A stretch of 64,000 nt of DNA, from positions 62,001 to 126,000 of the forward strand of contig NZ_JBLWTD010000005.1 of the NCBI RefSeq assembly GCF_048270265.1. Direction: 5' to 3'. Positions 16,614 to 25,826 of the stretch are shown here, piece by piece. The notes beneath the pieces were generated by a model. The model was not told where the DNA came from, did no database searches, and saw nothing but the letters and a program-made list of their open reading frames with translations. Position numbers and translations under genes: made by a program. Each line of letters begins with the position of its first letter. Positions within the stretch are counted from its first letter, which is position 1. This stretch comes from Maricaulis sp048270265. GTDB lineage: Bacteria; Pseudomonadota; Alphaproteobacteria; Caulobacterales; Maricaulaceae.

Positions 16614-17105
16614 TTACTTCTTGAAGCTGCCTGGCTTGCCCTTGAAGGCACCGCCATCATCATCACCGGGAATGCGCAGAAGCTGGCCCGGATAGATCTT
16701 GTCCGGATGCGAGAGCATCGGCTTGTTGGCATCGAAGATCTTCGGGTAGGCGCTGGCCTTGCCGTATTGCTCCTGGGCGATCTTCGAGAGCGTGTCGCCG
16801 CTCTTGACCGTGTGGAAGCGGCCGGCGGCCTCTTTCTTGGCGGCGATCATCTTGTCCTCGACCGAGGCGACGCCCTTGATATTGCCGGCAGCCATCAGGA
16901 GCTTTTCCTTGGCAGCCTGGCTCAGGCCCTTGCCCTTGAGCACGACCTTGTCCTTGACGACTTCGAGTTCAACGCCATCGGCGCCCTCGATGTCATGGCC
17001 GGTGATTTCCTTGCGGACGAGTTCGGCCTTGTCGCCATCATCCTTGTCGCTGTCGAAGCCGAGCGATTTGCCGGCATTGGCGATCACATTGATAAGATTG
17101 AACAT
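16614..17105 (-). CDS. BON-LysM domain protein, YgaU/Kbp type
   Basis: A 163-residue protein without a signal peptide. A BON domain covers about residues 22-88 (VVKDKVVLKGKGLSQAAKEK; AAGNIKGVASVEDKM), and a LysM domain covers about 96-147 (FHTVKSGDTLSKIAQEQYG; IYPGQLLRIP). This is the same order and length as E. coli YgaU (Kbp), a cytoplasmic potassium-binding protein, so a K+-sensing role is possible though not shown here. A DUF937 gene stands 29 bp upstream on the same strand. Confidence 0.92.
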   Translation of the reverse strand: MFNLINVIANAGKSLGFDSDKDDGDKAELVRKEITGHDIEGADGVELEVVKDKVVLKGKGLSQAAKEKLLMAAGNIKGVASVEDKMIAAKKEAAGRFHTVKSGDTLSKIAQEQYGKASAYPKIFDANKPMLSHPDKIYPGQLLRIPGDDDGGAFKGKPGSFKK

Positions 17106-17134
17106 GGGTTTTCCTTTTCAGTGGCAAACAGGGA

Positions 17135-17767
17135 TCAGCGGCCGCGCTGATTGATCATTTCGAGAATGTCGTCGGCGACACCGTCGCCATCGTCATCAAG
17201 AGCACCGGTCAACGCGCCAAAAATGCCGCCCAGACCACCAGCGCCCGCGCTGGCCGAACCGCCGCCAAGGCCGCCGCCGGATACGGCGCCGAGCAATTGA
17301 CCGAACATGCCGCCACCGGGGGTGACCTGAGGGGCTGCGGCTTCGGGCGCCGCATTCTGGGCCGCACCACCGACCAGCATGGTCGCAACCAGGGGCAGAA
17401 GCTGACGCAGCACGCCGGCATCGACGCCGGTGCGGTCGGAAGCGTCCGCCGCGACACGGCGCGAGACATCGCGCGAGCCGAACAGCTGGCCCAGAAGCGC
17501 ATTGCCCTGCTCGACCGTGGCCGAATCGGCAAGCGCGCTGCTGTCTTCCAGCGCGCGCTGGGCCGTGGCAGGCTGGATGCCCTGCAGCAGACTGTCGAGC
17601 CCACCGGCACTGCTTTCGCGGCGAACACCGGCAGAGAGTGCCGGCAGAAGGGCCTGGACGGCCGACTGAGCCTGGGTTTCGGAAATGCCGAAGCGCGAGG
17701 CAATATTGCCGATCGCCTGGCCGCCCTGGGCCTGCGCAAGCATGCCGAGAAGGTCTCGTGTGGACAT
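17135..17767 (-). CDS. DUF937 protein
   Basis: A 210-residue protein with the DUF937 pattern (NIASRFGISETQAQSAVQAL, LLPALSAGVRR; LGQLFGSRDVSRRVA; LRQLLPLVATMLVGG). The C-terminus is Gly/Ala-rich and low in complexity, then ends DDDGDGVADDILEMI, an EF-hand-like acidic stretch. No signal peptide. The function is unknown. It precedes the BON-LysM gene and is likely co-transcribed with it. Confidence 0.85.
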   Translation of the reverse strand: MSTRDLLGMLAQAQGGQAIGNIASRFGISETQAQSAVQALLPALSAGVRRESSAGGLDSLLQGIQPATAQRALEDSSALADSATVEQGNALLGQLFGSRDVSRRVAADASDRTGVDAGVLRQLLPLVATMLVGGAAQNAAPEAAAPQVTPGGGMFGQLLGAVSGGGLGGGSASAGAGGLGGIFGALTGALDDDGDGVADDILEMINQRGR

Positions 17768-18058
17768 TAATGGTCTCCTGAAATGATCCGGTCGTGACTG
17801 CGACGGTCGCAGACGTTTCGGGGATTGGGCCGGTGCCTGATGTGCGCCGGCGAGGTTGTTGCTTGAAAAAACATTACCATCAATTCATGGCAGAAACATG
17901 GTTTTCTCATCGCCGCCCGATCCCTAGCAGAGTTCGGCCTGTACCGGAGATGAACGGATTTCAGGCCCTGAAGGCCGGGCCAGCGCAGGAGTGGTTTTCA
18001 CTCGACCCGATTCAGCAGGCGCTCTAATCAAAGGGCAAAGCCAAACCGGAGAGACATC
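17768..18058. other. Divergent intergenic region, 291 bp
   Basis: Spacer between the DUF937 gene and frmA. A stretch at about 17860-17920 is AT-richer and may hold promoters for either side. GGAGAG lies before the frmA start. I see no gene. Confidence 0.4.
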
Positions 18059-19165
<1,107 letters not shown>

Positions 19166-19171
19166 TCAACC

Positions 19172-19196
19172 GAAGGCCCGCCACCGGCGGGCCTTC
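19172..19196 (+). terminator. Intrinsic terminator after frmA
   Basis: A perfect 11-bp stem GAAGGCCCGCC/GGCGGGCCTTC with a 3-nt loop, followed by GCCTTG; the T tract is weak. Confidence 0.75.
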
Positions 19197-19300
19197 GCCT
19201 TGAAACGGCAATTGTGTCGCGCGACCTTGCGCCACGTTTGCATGCGCTGGGGGCAGGTTTAGTTTTCTGCCAGAACTGACTCACAGCGAAAGACCCGGGC

Positions 19301-20710
19301 ATGGAATTCGACGCACTCTTGCTCTCACGGATGCAATTTGCGTTCGTGATCGCCTTCCACATCCTGTTTCCCGCCTTCACTATCGGGCTCGCCGCCTTTC
19401 TCGCCGTGTGCGAAGGCCTGTGGCTGAAGACCGGGCGCGAGGTGTTCAAACAGCTCTATCTCCACTGGATCAAGATTTTCGCCCTCGCCTTCGCCATGGG
19501 CGTGGTGACCGGGGTGGTGATGTCCTACCAGTTCGGGACCAATTGGAGCGTCTTCTCCGATCGCACCGGCAGCGTACTCGGGCCGCTGCTGGGCTATGAA
19601 GTCCTAACCGCCTTCTTCCTCGAGGCCAGCTTCCTCGGCGTGATGCTGTTTGGCTGGAACAAGGTCGGCCGCAAACTCCACTTTGCCGCCACCGTCATCG
19701 TCGCCATCGGCACCTCGATTTCGGCCTTCTGGATCCTGTCAGCCAATTCCTGGATGCAGACGCCGCAAGGCTTCGATATCGACCCCATGACGGGCAATTT
19801 CTTCGCCACCAGCTGGATGGAGGTCATCTTCAACGCCAGCTTCCCTTCGCGTTATGTCCACATGATGCTGGCCGCCTTCATCACCACCGCCGCTGTCGTG
19901 CTGGCGGCCGGAGCCTGGCAGACCGTGCGCGGACACAAGAGCGAGCCGACGCGCTGGCAGATGCGCATGGCGGCGGGCACGCTGGCCGTGTTGATGCCGC
20001 TGCAAATCTGGGCCGGCCACTGGTCCGGCGAAGTCGCGCACGAACACCAGCCCGCCAAGGTCGCGGCGATGGAGGGCTGGTGCGAGACGCTCGATGTGCA
20101 GGGCACGGTGCTGCTCGCCTGGCCGGCGGACAATGAATGCGGCCGCGCCGAGATCACCATTCCGGGCACCAGCCCTTACCTGTTCAATACCGATGAGCCC
20201 CTGCGCGCCCTGTCCAGCTTCGCGGATGAGGATCAGCCGCCGCTATGGCCGGTCTTCTGGGGTTTCCGCATCATGGTCGGCTCCGGCCTGGCCATGCTGG
20301 GTTTTGGCGTCTGGGGTCTGTTCCTGTGGTGGCGCGGGCGGCTTGACCAGCCCGGCCTGTTCCACTGGCTCGCCATTCCCGGCGGCAGCTTGGGCTTCAT
20401 CGCCGTCATCACCGGCTGGATCGTGGCCGAGGTCGGACGGCAACCCTGGACCGTCTATAACGCGCTGCGAACGGTTGACAGTGTCTCGCCGGTCGAGGCT
20501 GGCCAGGTCGCGCTCACGCTGCTCATCTTCATCACGGTCTATGCCATCATCTTCACTGCGGGGATCATCTACATGGCCCGGATCGCGACGCGCGGTTTCG
20601 ATGACCGGCCGCCGGATATCGATCATGGCGAGCGCCGTGCGCCCGGTTCGCCGCTCGGTGCGGTCGATGATCCGGCACAGACGCCCGATGACACTGTGGC
20701 CACGGTATAG
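19301..20710 (+). CDS. cydA: Cytochrome bd-type ubiquinol oxidase subunit I, CioA-like
   Basis: A 469-residue integral membrane subunit that oxidises quinol and holds the haems. Haem-ligand positions are visible: the His in MQFAFVIAFHILFPAFTIG, the His in FPSRYVHMMLAAF and the Met in FRIMVGSGLAMLGF. It is shorter than E. coli CydA and lacks the long Q-loop insertion, as in the cyanide-insensitive (CioA) branch. It forms an operon with subunit II and a DUF2474 peptide. No cydCD or cydX is visible. Confidence 0.95.
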   Translation: MEFDALLLSRMQFAFVIAFHILFPAFTIGLAAFLAVCEGLWLKTGREVFKQLYLHWIKIFALAFAMGVVTGVVMSYQFGTNWSVFSDRTGSVLGPLLGYEVLTAFFLEASFLGVMLFGWNKVGRKLHFAATVIVAIGTSISAFWILSANSWMQTPQGFDIDPMTGNFFATSWMEVIFNASFPSRYVHMMLAAFITTAAVVLAAGAWQTVRGHKSEPTRWQMRMAAGTLAVLMPLQIWAGHWSGEVAHEHQPAKVAAMEGWCETLDVQGTVLLAWPADNECGRAEITIPGTSPYLFNTDEPLRALSSFADEDQPPLWPVFWGFRIMVGSGLAMLGFGVWGLFLWWRGRLDQPGLFHWLAIPGGSLGFIAVITGWIVAEVGRQPWTVYNALRTVDSVSPVEAGQVALTLLIFITVYAIIFTAGIIYMARIATRGFDDRPPDIDHGERRAPGSPLGAVDDPAQTPDDTVATV

Positions 20711-20719
20711 GAGCGGATG

Positions 20720-21790
20720 ATGGACTTCCTGCAACTCGACCTGCCCCTGATCTGGGCCATCTTGATCGCCGTCGCGATCATGCTCTATGTCCTGCTCGAC
20801 GGCATGGATCTGGGCATCGGCATGCTCACATTCGTCGCCGGTGATGAAGACGAGCGCAATATGATGACGGCGACGATCGAGCCGGTCTGGGATGGCAATG
20901 AGACCTGGCTGGTACTGGGCGGCGGCGGCCTGTTTGCCGCCTTCCCGCTGGCCTACTCGATCCTGATGCCGGCCTTCTATCTGCCGGTCATCCTGATGCT
21001 GGCGGCGCTGATCTTCCGCGGCGTCGCCTTTGAATTCCGCCACAAGGCGGTGCGTCGGCCGACGCGCCTGTTCTGGAATGGCGCCTTCTATGGCGGCTCC
21101 TTCGCCGCCGCCTTCTCGCAGGGGATTATCCTGGGGGCCTTCATCCAGGGCGTCACCGTCGAGGGCCGTGCCTTCGCCGGCGGATCGCTCGACTGGCTCA
21201 CCCCCTTCTCGCTGATGGTCGGCTTCGGCGTTGTCGCCGGCTATGTCCTGCTCGGCGCCTGCTGGCTTGTGCTCAAGACGGAAGGTGAATTGCAGGTCAA
21301 GGCGCGCCGCTGGGCGACCCTGGCGCTGGTCGCCGTGGCGATCGGTTTTGCCGCCATCAGCCTGGCCACCCTGTCGATCGACCCACGGGTCACCGAGCGC
21401 TGGGGTTTCTCGATGACCCATCTCGACCCCGGCAGCCTCCTGCCCCTGGGCCTCATTCCCCTGGGCCTCATTCCCCTGGCCGGGCTGGCCCTCACGCTTC
21501 TGCTGGCGCGCGACCTGGTCAGCGGGGCTGGCAAGGCGCCGGACTGGCGGCCCTATCTGCTCGCGGCCGGGATTTTCCTGTCGGGCTATCTCGGGCTCGC
21601 CGTGAGTCTTTTTCCCTGGCTCGTTCCCTTCGCCTTCACGATCCACGAGACGGCGGCGCGCGACAATGCGCTCGGCTTCATGCTGGTCGGCGCGGCGATC
21701 ATGCTGCCGGTCATTCTGGGCTACACCGCCTATGTCTATTCGGTCTTCTGGGGCAAGGTGAAGCCCGGCGACGGGTATCACAGTGCGTGA
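20720..21790 (+). CDS. cydB: Cytochrome bd-type ubiquinol oxidase subunit II
   Basis: A 356-residue membrane protein with the CydB signature GMDLGIGMLTF near the N-terminus and WDGNETWLVLGGGGLFAAF. Two ATGs occur in tandem (20717, 20720); the second has better spacing to AGGAG. A 15-bp in-frame tandem duplication at 21443-21472 encodes PLGLIPLGLI within a membrane helix, an odd local expansion. It pairs with subunit I upstream, and its last 8 bp overlap the start of the DUF2474 gene. Confidence 0.95.
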   Translation: MDFLQLDLPLIWAILIAVAIMLYVLLDGMDLGIGMLTFVAGDEDERNMMTATIEPVWDGNETWLVLGGGGLFAAFPLAYSILMPAFYLPVILMLAALIFRGVAFEFRHKAVRRPTRLFWNGAFYGGSFAAAFSQGIILGAFIQGVTVEGRAFAGGSLDWLTPFSLMVGFGVVAGYVLLGACWLVLKTEGELQVKARRWATLALVAVAIGFAAISLATLSIDPRVTERWGFSMTHLDPGSLLPLGLIPLGLIPLAGLALTLLLARDLVSGAGKAPDWRPYLLAAGIFLSGYLGLAVSLFPWLVPFAFTIHETAARDNALGFMLVGAAIMLPVILGYTAYVYSVFWGKVKPGDGYHSA

Positions 21791-21935
21791 TCTCTTCACC
21801 CCCGCCCCGCCCCCGGAGGCCGGCCATGAACCGTCGCTGGGCCGCAAGCTGTTATGGTTTTTCGGACTCTGCCTGGCAGGGTCTGCCGCCGTCGCGATCA
21901 CCGCCTACGCGTTGCGCTCCCTGCTCTTTCTCTAG
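21783..21935 (+). CDS. DUF2474 small subunit of CioAB-type oxidase (50 aa)
   Basis: A 50-residue protein with a GTG start, overlapping the end of cydB by 8 nt. After a Pro-rich lead it has LGRKLLWFFGLCLAGSAAVA and a single membrane helix ending RSLLFL, which fits DUF2474, the small-protein family found directly downstream of CioB-type genes (a counterpart of CydX). Position, length and the Arg-Lys-Leu-Leu-Trp-Phe motif agree. It is easily missed because of its size and GTG start. Confidence 0.82.
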   Translation: MRDLFTPAPPPEAGHEPSLGRKLLWFFGLCLAGSAAVAITAYALRSLLFL

Positions 21936-21956
21936 GCCACGCGGGGCGCGGACGGC

Positions 21957-22001
21957 TTGTCCCGGAACCGGTTTTTGCGCTATGATAGCACCTTGCTATC
22001 A
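21957..22001 (+). promoter_or_regulatory. Promoter and palindromic operator of the FitAB/VapBC-like module
   Basis: TTGTCC (21957-21962) and TATGAT (21981-21986) are spaced 18 bp, a plausible sigma-70 promoter. A perfect inverted repeat TGATAGCA-CCT-TGCTATCA (21983-22001) overlaps the -10 box, which fits autorepression by the ribbon-helix-helix antitoxin encoded 12 bp downstream. Confidence 0.75.
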
Positions 22002-22012
22002 CGGAGTGGGCC

Positions 22013-22240
22013 ATGGGCCAGATTCTCATTCGCAATCTCGATGACGAGGTCATCGCGAGGCTGAAGCTCAACGCCGAGGCCGCGAGCACCTCGCTTGAGC
22101 AATATCTGCGCGATCTGCTCACAGCGAAAGTCACCTCGGACAAGGCGGCATTCCTCGCCTTCGCCAAGGGCATGCAAGAGAGTGCGCGGCCGTCCGATCT
22201 CGACCCTACCGACCTGATCCGCGAAGACCGGGACCGGTGA
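22013..22240 (+). CDS. FitA/VapB-like ribbon-helix-helix antitoxin
   Basis: A 75-residue antitoxin. The N-terminal 45 residues form a ribbon-helix-helix DNA-binding domain (QILIRNLDDEVIARLKLNAE, then STSLEQYLRDLL), the FitA type. The acidic tail (SDLDPTDLIREDRDR) is the toxin-binding part, with an Arg that could reach the PIN active site. The stop codon overlaps the toxin start codon. It likely represses its own promoter through the palindrome upstream. Confidence 0.9.
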   Translation: MGQILIRNLDDEVIARLKLNAEAASTSLEQYLRDLLTAKVTSDKAAFLAFAKGMQESARPSDLDPTDLIREDRDR

Positions 22241-22656
22241 GCGTTTTCATCCTCGACGCGAGCGTCGCGACCCGTATGTTTCTGGCGACTCCAGAGCGCG
22301 CACAGGCGCTGGCCGCCGCACGGGCGCATGAATTCATCGCGCCGCGCCTGATCCTGACCGAAACGTCGAATGCGCTGTGGAAGTATGTCCGCCGCGGTGA
22401 CATCGCTTTGAACCAGGCCCAGGAAGCCGTCCGTCAGCTGGACCGCCAGTTGTCGATCGTCGATGACTTCAGACTGACCGTCCTGGCCCTGCGCCTCGCG
22501 TCCGAGCTGGATCACCCCGTATATGACTGCGTGTATCTGGCGACCGCGCAAACCTATCAATACCCCCTGCTCACCGCCGATAAACGTCTTTCCGCCCTCG
22601 CCCGCGACCTGTCGCTTGATGTCGTCGATCTGGCCTCGATCCCGTTAGAGGGGTAA
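22237..22656 (+). CDS. vapC: PIN-domain RNase toxin, VapC/FitB-like
   Basis: A 139-residue PIN-domain ribonuclease. The acidic active site is complete: Asp in FILDASVATRMF, Glu in LILTETSNALWK, Asp in YDCVYLATA and Asp in LTADKRL. It starts with GTG, overlapping the antitoxin stop by 4 nt, so expression is translationally coupled. VapC-type toxins cleave specific tRNAs or rRNA; the target here is unknown. Confidence 0.92.
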   Translation: MSVFILDASVATRMFLATPERAQALAAARAHEFIAPRLILTETSNALWKYVRRGDIALNQAQEAVRQLDRQLSIVDDFRLTVLALRLASELDHPVYDCVYLATAQTYQYPLLTADKRLSALARDLSLDVVDLASIPLEG

Positions 22657-22696
22657 GACACCCCGAAGACTCACCCCTGCCCCGGATAGCGCGCCC

Positions 22697-23830
22697 ATGA
22701 CCCTGCACATCACTGACAAGTTCGACAGCGGCAATATCGTCGTCAAGAATTCCCGCGATCCTGAAAACATCGAGCTGGAGATCCGCAAGGACAAGGATTC
22801 GGACTTCTATCAGTGGTTCCATTTCCGCGTCTCCGGCGCGCGCGACGAGGATCTGGTGATGCACATCACCAATGCCGGCGGCGCCGCCTATCTCGAAGGC
22901 TGGCCGGGCTATCAGGCCTGCGCCTCCTATGACCGGGAGACCTGGTTCCGCATCGAGACCAGCTATGCCAAGGGCGTCTTGACGCTGCAGCATACGCCGG
23001 AGCTGGACACGGTCTGGTATGCCTATTTCGCCCCTTTCTCGATGGAGCGCCACCAGGACCTGATCGCCGCCGTGCAGAGCTGCGAAGGCGTCAAACTGGA
23101 AGTGCTCGGCGAGACGCTGGATGGGCAGACCATGGATTGCCTCACCGTGGGCGAGCCCGCGAAGAAGAAGCGCACCATCTGGGTCACCGCACGCCAGCAT
23201 CCCGGTGAGACGATGGCGGAATGGTGGATGGAAGGCTTTCTCGACCGCCTGCTCGATCCCGATGATCCGGTAGCGCGCAAGCTGCGCTCGAAGGCCGTCT
23301 TCCACATCGTGCCGAACATGAATCCCGACGGGTCGAAGCGCGGCCATCTGCGCACCAATGCCAAGGGCGTCAACCTCAACCGCGAGTGGGACAAGGCCAG
23401 CCTGGAGAACTCACCGGAGGTCTTCCATGTCCTCGAGCGCATGCGCGAGACCGGCATTGACCTCGCCCTTGATGTCCATGGCGACGAGGCCCTGCCCTAC
23501 AACTTCATCGCCGGCGGCGAAGGCGCCCCGAATTTCGACCAGCGCGGCCAGACCAATCTCGATGCCTACAAGGCAGCGCTGTGCAAGGTCAGCCCGGATT
23601 TCCAGACCAGTCACGGCTATGATGTCGATGCCCCCGGCACCGCCAACCTCTCCGTCTGCACCAATTATCTCGCCAATGAATTCAAGTGCCTGGCGATGAC
23701 TTTGGAAATGCCGTTCAAGGACAATGCGGACTTGCCTGACTATTTGCATGGCTGGTCGCCGGAGCGTTGCCGCAAGCTCGGCGCTGCCAATCTGGAAGCG
23801 ATGCTGGCCCTGGTGGACCAGTTGCGGTGA
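22697..23830 (+). CDS. M14-family metallocarboxypeptidase
   Basis: A 377-residue zinc carboxypeptidase of the cytosolic (AGBL/Nna-like) branch. Residues about 1-125 form the N-terminal beta domain of this branch. The catalytic domain has the zinc motif HPGETMAEWWMEG, the middle segment VPNMNPDGSKRGHLRTNAKG then VNLNREWD, and the zinc-binding His in LALDVHGDEALPYNF. The likely catalytic Glu lies in CLAMTLEMPFKDN. No signal peptide. It probably trims C-terminal residues from peptides or proteins in the cytoplasm. The next gene overlaps its stop by 4 nt. Confidence 0.92.
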   Translation: MTLHITDKFDSGNIVVKNSRDPENIELEIRKDKDSDFYQWFHFRVSGARDEDLVMHITNAGGAAYLEGWPGYQACASYDRETWFRIETSYAKGVLTLQHTPELDTVWYAYFAPFSMERHQDLIAAVQSCEGVKLEVLGETLDGQTMDCLTVGEPAKKKRTIWVTARQHPGETMAEWWMEGFLDRLLDPDDPVARKLRSKAVFHIVPNMNPDGSKRGHLRTNAKGVNLNREWDKASLENSPEVFHVLERMRETGIDLALDVHGDEALPYNFIAGGEGAPNFDQRGQTNLDAYKAALCKVSPDFQTSHGYDVDAPGTANLSVCTNYLANEFKCLAMTLEMPFKDNADLPDYLHGWSPERCRKLGAANLEAMLALVDQLR

Positions 23831-24429
23831 AGCCCGATACCGCCACGGATCAGCCCGTACCGCATGCCGGGCACCGCTGGTGCCGTGAACGCGTCGATAT
23901 GGACACTTTCGGTCGCGACGGCCCAATCTTTAACGGCGGCGGCAGTCGGGTCCGCGATACGGGCCGTGGCATCGACTTGCTGCGCCTGTCCTGCAACAGC
24001 ACGCCAGATGGGTATTTCGCGGGGTCTCCATCCCAATTCCTGCTGACGCAGGCGGCGAACAGCTGGATATTCGGGACAACCGAAGGCAGGCAGCCGAGTG
24101 AGGACAAAAGGGTCATTCGTCATAGCTACCGGATCGATTGGCCCGACCGCTGGATGCACCGGTACATGGAAGCTCGCTGGCCGAATCCAATTTCAGCCCT
24201 GCCGCGCCTGGAGGCCGGCATTGCCATTCAGGAATTGGCCGCCGAGGCACTGTGCATGTTTGGATTTCTCTTTGGATTTCAATCGTCCTACGCAGACACT
24301 GCGATCATCACCGTCTCAATGAGCGATTTTGAGCGCAACAGCCGCATGTATCTGGACGCGGATGCGATCTGCGAATTCGACGAATTTGGCCGCCCAATCG
24401 AGGTCTTCACAAAGGAAGGCAAGCCATGA
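23827..24429 (+). CDS. Uncharacterised protein (about 200 aa)
   Basis: I recognise no family. The frame runs from a GTG that overlaps the M14 stop (GTGA) to a stop that overlaps the next ATG (ATGA), so it is translationally coupled at both ends, which argues that it is real. A later ATG at 23899 would give a shorter protein. The sequence is soluble, Trp/Tyr/Phe-rich (SYRIDWPDRWMHRYMEARWP) with an LCMFGFLFGFQSS hydrophobic patch. Its base composition is a little less GC-rich than its neighbours, suggesting acquisition or lower constraint. Confidence 0.65.
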   Translation: MKPDTATDQPVPHAGHRWCRERVDMDTFGRDGPIFNGGGSRVRDTGRGIDLLRLSCNSTPDGYFAGSPSQFLLTQAANSWIFGTTEGRQPSEDKRVIRHSYRIDWPDRWMHRYMEARWPNPISALPRLEAGIAIQELAAEALCMFGFLFGFQSSYADTAIITVSMSDFERNSRMYLDADAICEFDEFGRPIEVFTKEGKP

Positions 24430-24884
24430 AACTCTTCGTCGATGCCGATGCCTGCCCGGTGAAGGATGAAGTCCTTCGCGTCGGCGAGCGCCATGAGATC
24501 GAGATGCTCTTCGTCTGCGATGGCGGCATCCGCCGGCCCAATTCCAACTGGGCCCGGCTGGTGATTGTCGACCAGGGCACGGATGCGGCCGATAACTGGA
24601 TTGCCGACGAGATCGGCCCCGGCGATATCTGCGTGACGACGGACATCCCCCTCGCCGACCGCTGCCTCAAGGCCGGCGCCCTGGCGGTCGATCATCGCGG
24701 CAAGGCTTTCACGCCCGACAATATCGGATCGGTGCTGGCGACGCGCAATCTGATGACCGATCTGCGCGAGACCGGCATGCAGACCGGCGGCGCCAAACCC
24801 TTCGGCCCCAAGGATCGCTCGGCCTTTCTCAACGGGCTGGAAATCGTCATCCAGGCCGCCAAGCGCGGCAAGACACCCCGCTAA
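24426..24884 (+). CDS. YaiI/YqxD (DUF188) family protein
   Basis: A 152-residue PIN-related protein with the family's N-terminal FVDADACPVKDEVLRVGERH and the conserved CVTTDIPLADRCLKAGALAVDHRG segment followed by FTPDNIGSVLATRNLMTDLRE. The acidic residues in VDADACPVKDE resemble a nuclease metal site, but the activity is unproven. Its ATG overlaps the preceding stop, and the S-formylglutathione hydrolase follows 15 bp downstream. Confidence 0.95.
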   Translation: MKLFVDADACPVKDEVLRVGERHEIEMLFVCDGGIRRPNSNWARLVIVDQGTDAADNWIADEIGPGDICVTTDIPLADRCLKAGALAVDHRGKAFTPDNIGSVLATRNLMTDLRETGMQTGGAKPFGPKDRSAFLNGLEIVIQAAKRGKTPR

Positions 24885-24899
24885 CCCCCGGAGACGCAG

Positions 24900-25730
24900 A
24901 TGGAATTGCTCAGCTCGGTCAAATGTTTCGGTGGCGAGCAACGGCGTTATCGCCACGCCTCCAATGTGCTCGATTGCGAGATGACGGTCTCGGTCTATCT
25001 GCCACCTCAGGCTGAAGCCGGCCCGGTGCCGGCCGTCTGGTTCCTGGCCGGGCTGACCTGCACGGACGAGAATTTCGTCATCAAGGCCGGCGCCCAGCGC
25101 TATGCCGCCGAGCTGGGCCTGGCCATCATCTGCCCGGACACCTCGCCACGCGGCGAATGTGTCGCCGATGACGAGGCCTATGATCTTGGCCAGGGTGCCG
25201 GTTTCTACCTCAACGCAACGCGCGAGCCCTGGGCGAAGCATTTCCAGATGTGGGATTATGTGACGGCGGAACTGCCGGCACTCGTCGCCGAGGCCTGCCC
25301 GCTCGACATGCAGCGCCAGTCGATCATGGGCCATTCAATGGGCGGGCACGGCGCGCTGACCATCGGCCTGACCCATCCCGACCGTTTCGCCGCCATCTCG
25401 GCCTTCGCCCCCATCGTCGCGCCGATGCAGGTGCCCTGGGGGATCAAGGCCTTCACCACCTATCTCGGCGATGACCGCTCAAGCTGGGCCGCCCATGATG
25501 CCTGCCATCTGCTGCGCCATAGCGAAGCCGCCCTGCCGCCCGTCCTGATCGACCAGGGCGGAGCCGATAATTTTCTCACCGAACAATTGCGTCCGGAATT
25601 GCTGGAAGCCGAGATCAGGGGCCGCGACATCACGGTCAGGCGCCAGGCCGGTTATGATCATTCCTATTTCTTCATTGCCAGCTTTGTCGGCGAGCATCTC
25701 GCCTGGCACCGCAAGCAACTGGATCGGTAA
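24900..25730 (+). CDS. fghA: S-formylglutathione hydrolase
   Basis: A 276-residue alpha/beta hydrolase (esterase D family) that releases formate from S-formylglutathione and regenerates glutathione. The nucleophile Ser is in GHSMGGHGALTIGL, the acidic residue is likely Asp in LIDQGGADNFL, and the catalytic His in AGYDHSYFFIASFVGEH. The family-typical VWFLAGLTCTDENFVIKAG is present. It completes the route begun by frmA at 18059, although the two are separated by the oxidase and toxin genes. Confidence 0.97.
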   Translation: MELLSSVKCFGGEQRRYRHASNVLDCEMTVSVYLPPQAEAGPVPAVWFLAGLTCTDENFVIKAGAQRYAAELGLAIICPDTSPRGECVADDEAYDLGQGAGFYLNATREPWAKHFQMWDYVTAELPALVAEACPLDMQRQSIMGHSMGGHGALTIGLTHPDRFAAISAFAPIVAPMQVPWGIKAFTTYLGDDRSSWAAHDACHLLRHSEAALPPVLIDQGGADNFLTEQLRPELLEAEIRGRDITVRRQAGYDHSYFFIASFVGEHLAWHRKQLDR

Positions 25731-25826
25731 TGCTGACATGAGCCGCCGACGCTTGACGCAGCGATGCAGAAAGCGAGGATGGCAGCAATTCGGCGCGGGA
25801 CGCCGTAAATAAGGGGAGTATCGACG

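Noticed and set aside
20243..21901. 552-codon open frame on the minus strand opposite cydA/cydB
   Set aside because: Highly charged Gln/Arg/Asp-rich translation, antisense to two clear membrane proteins; a GC-codon shadow.
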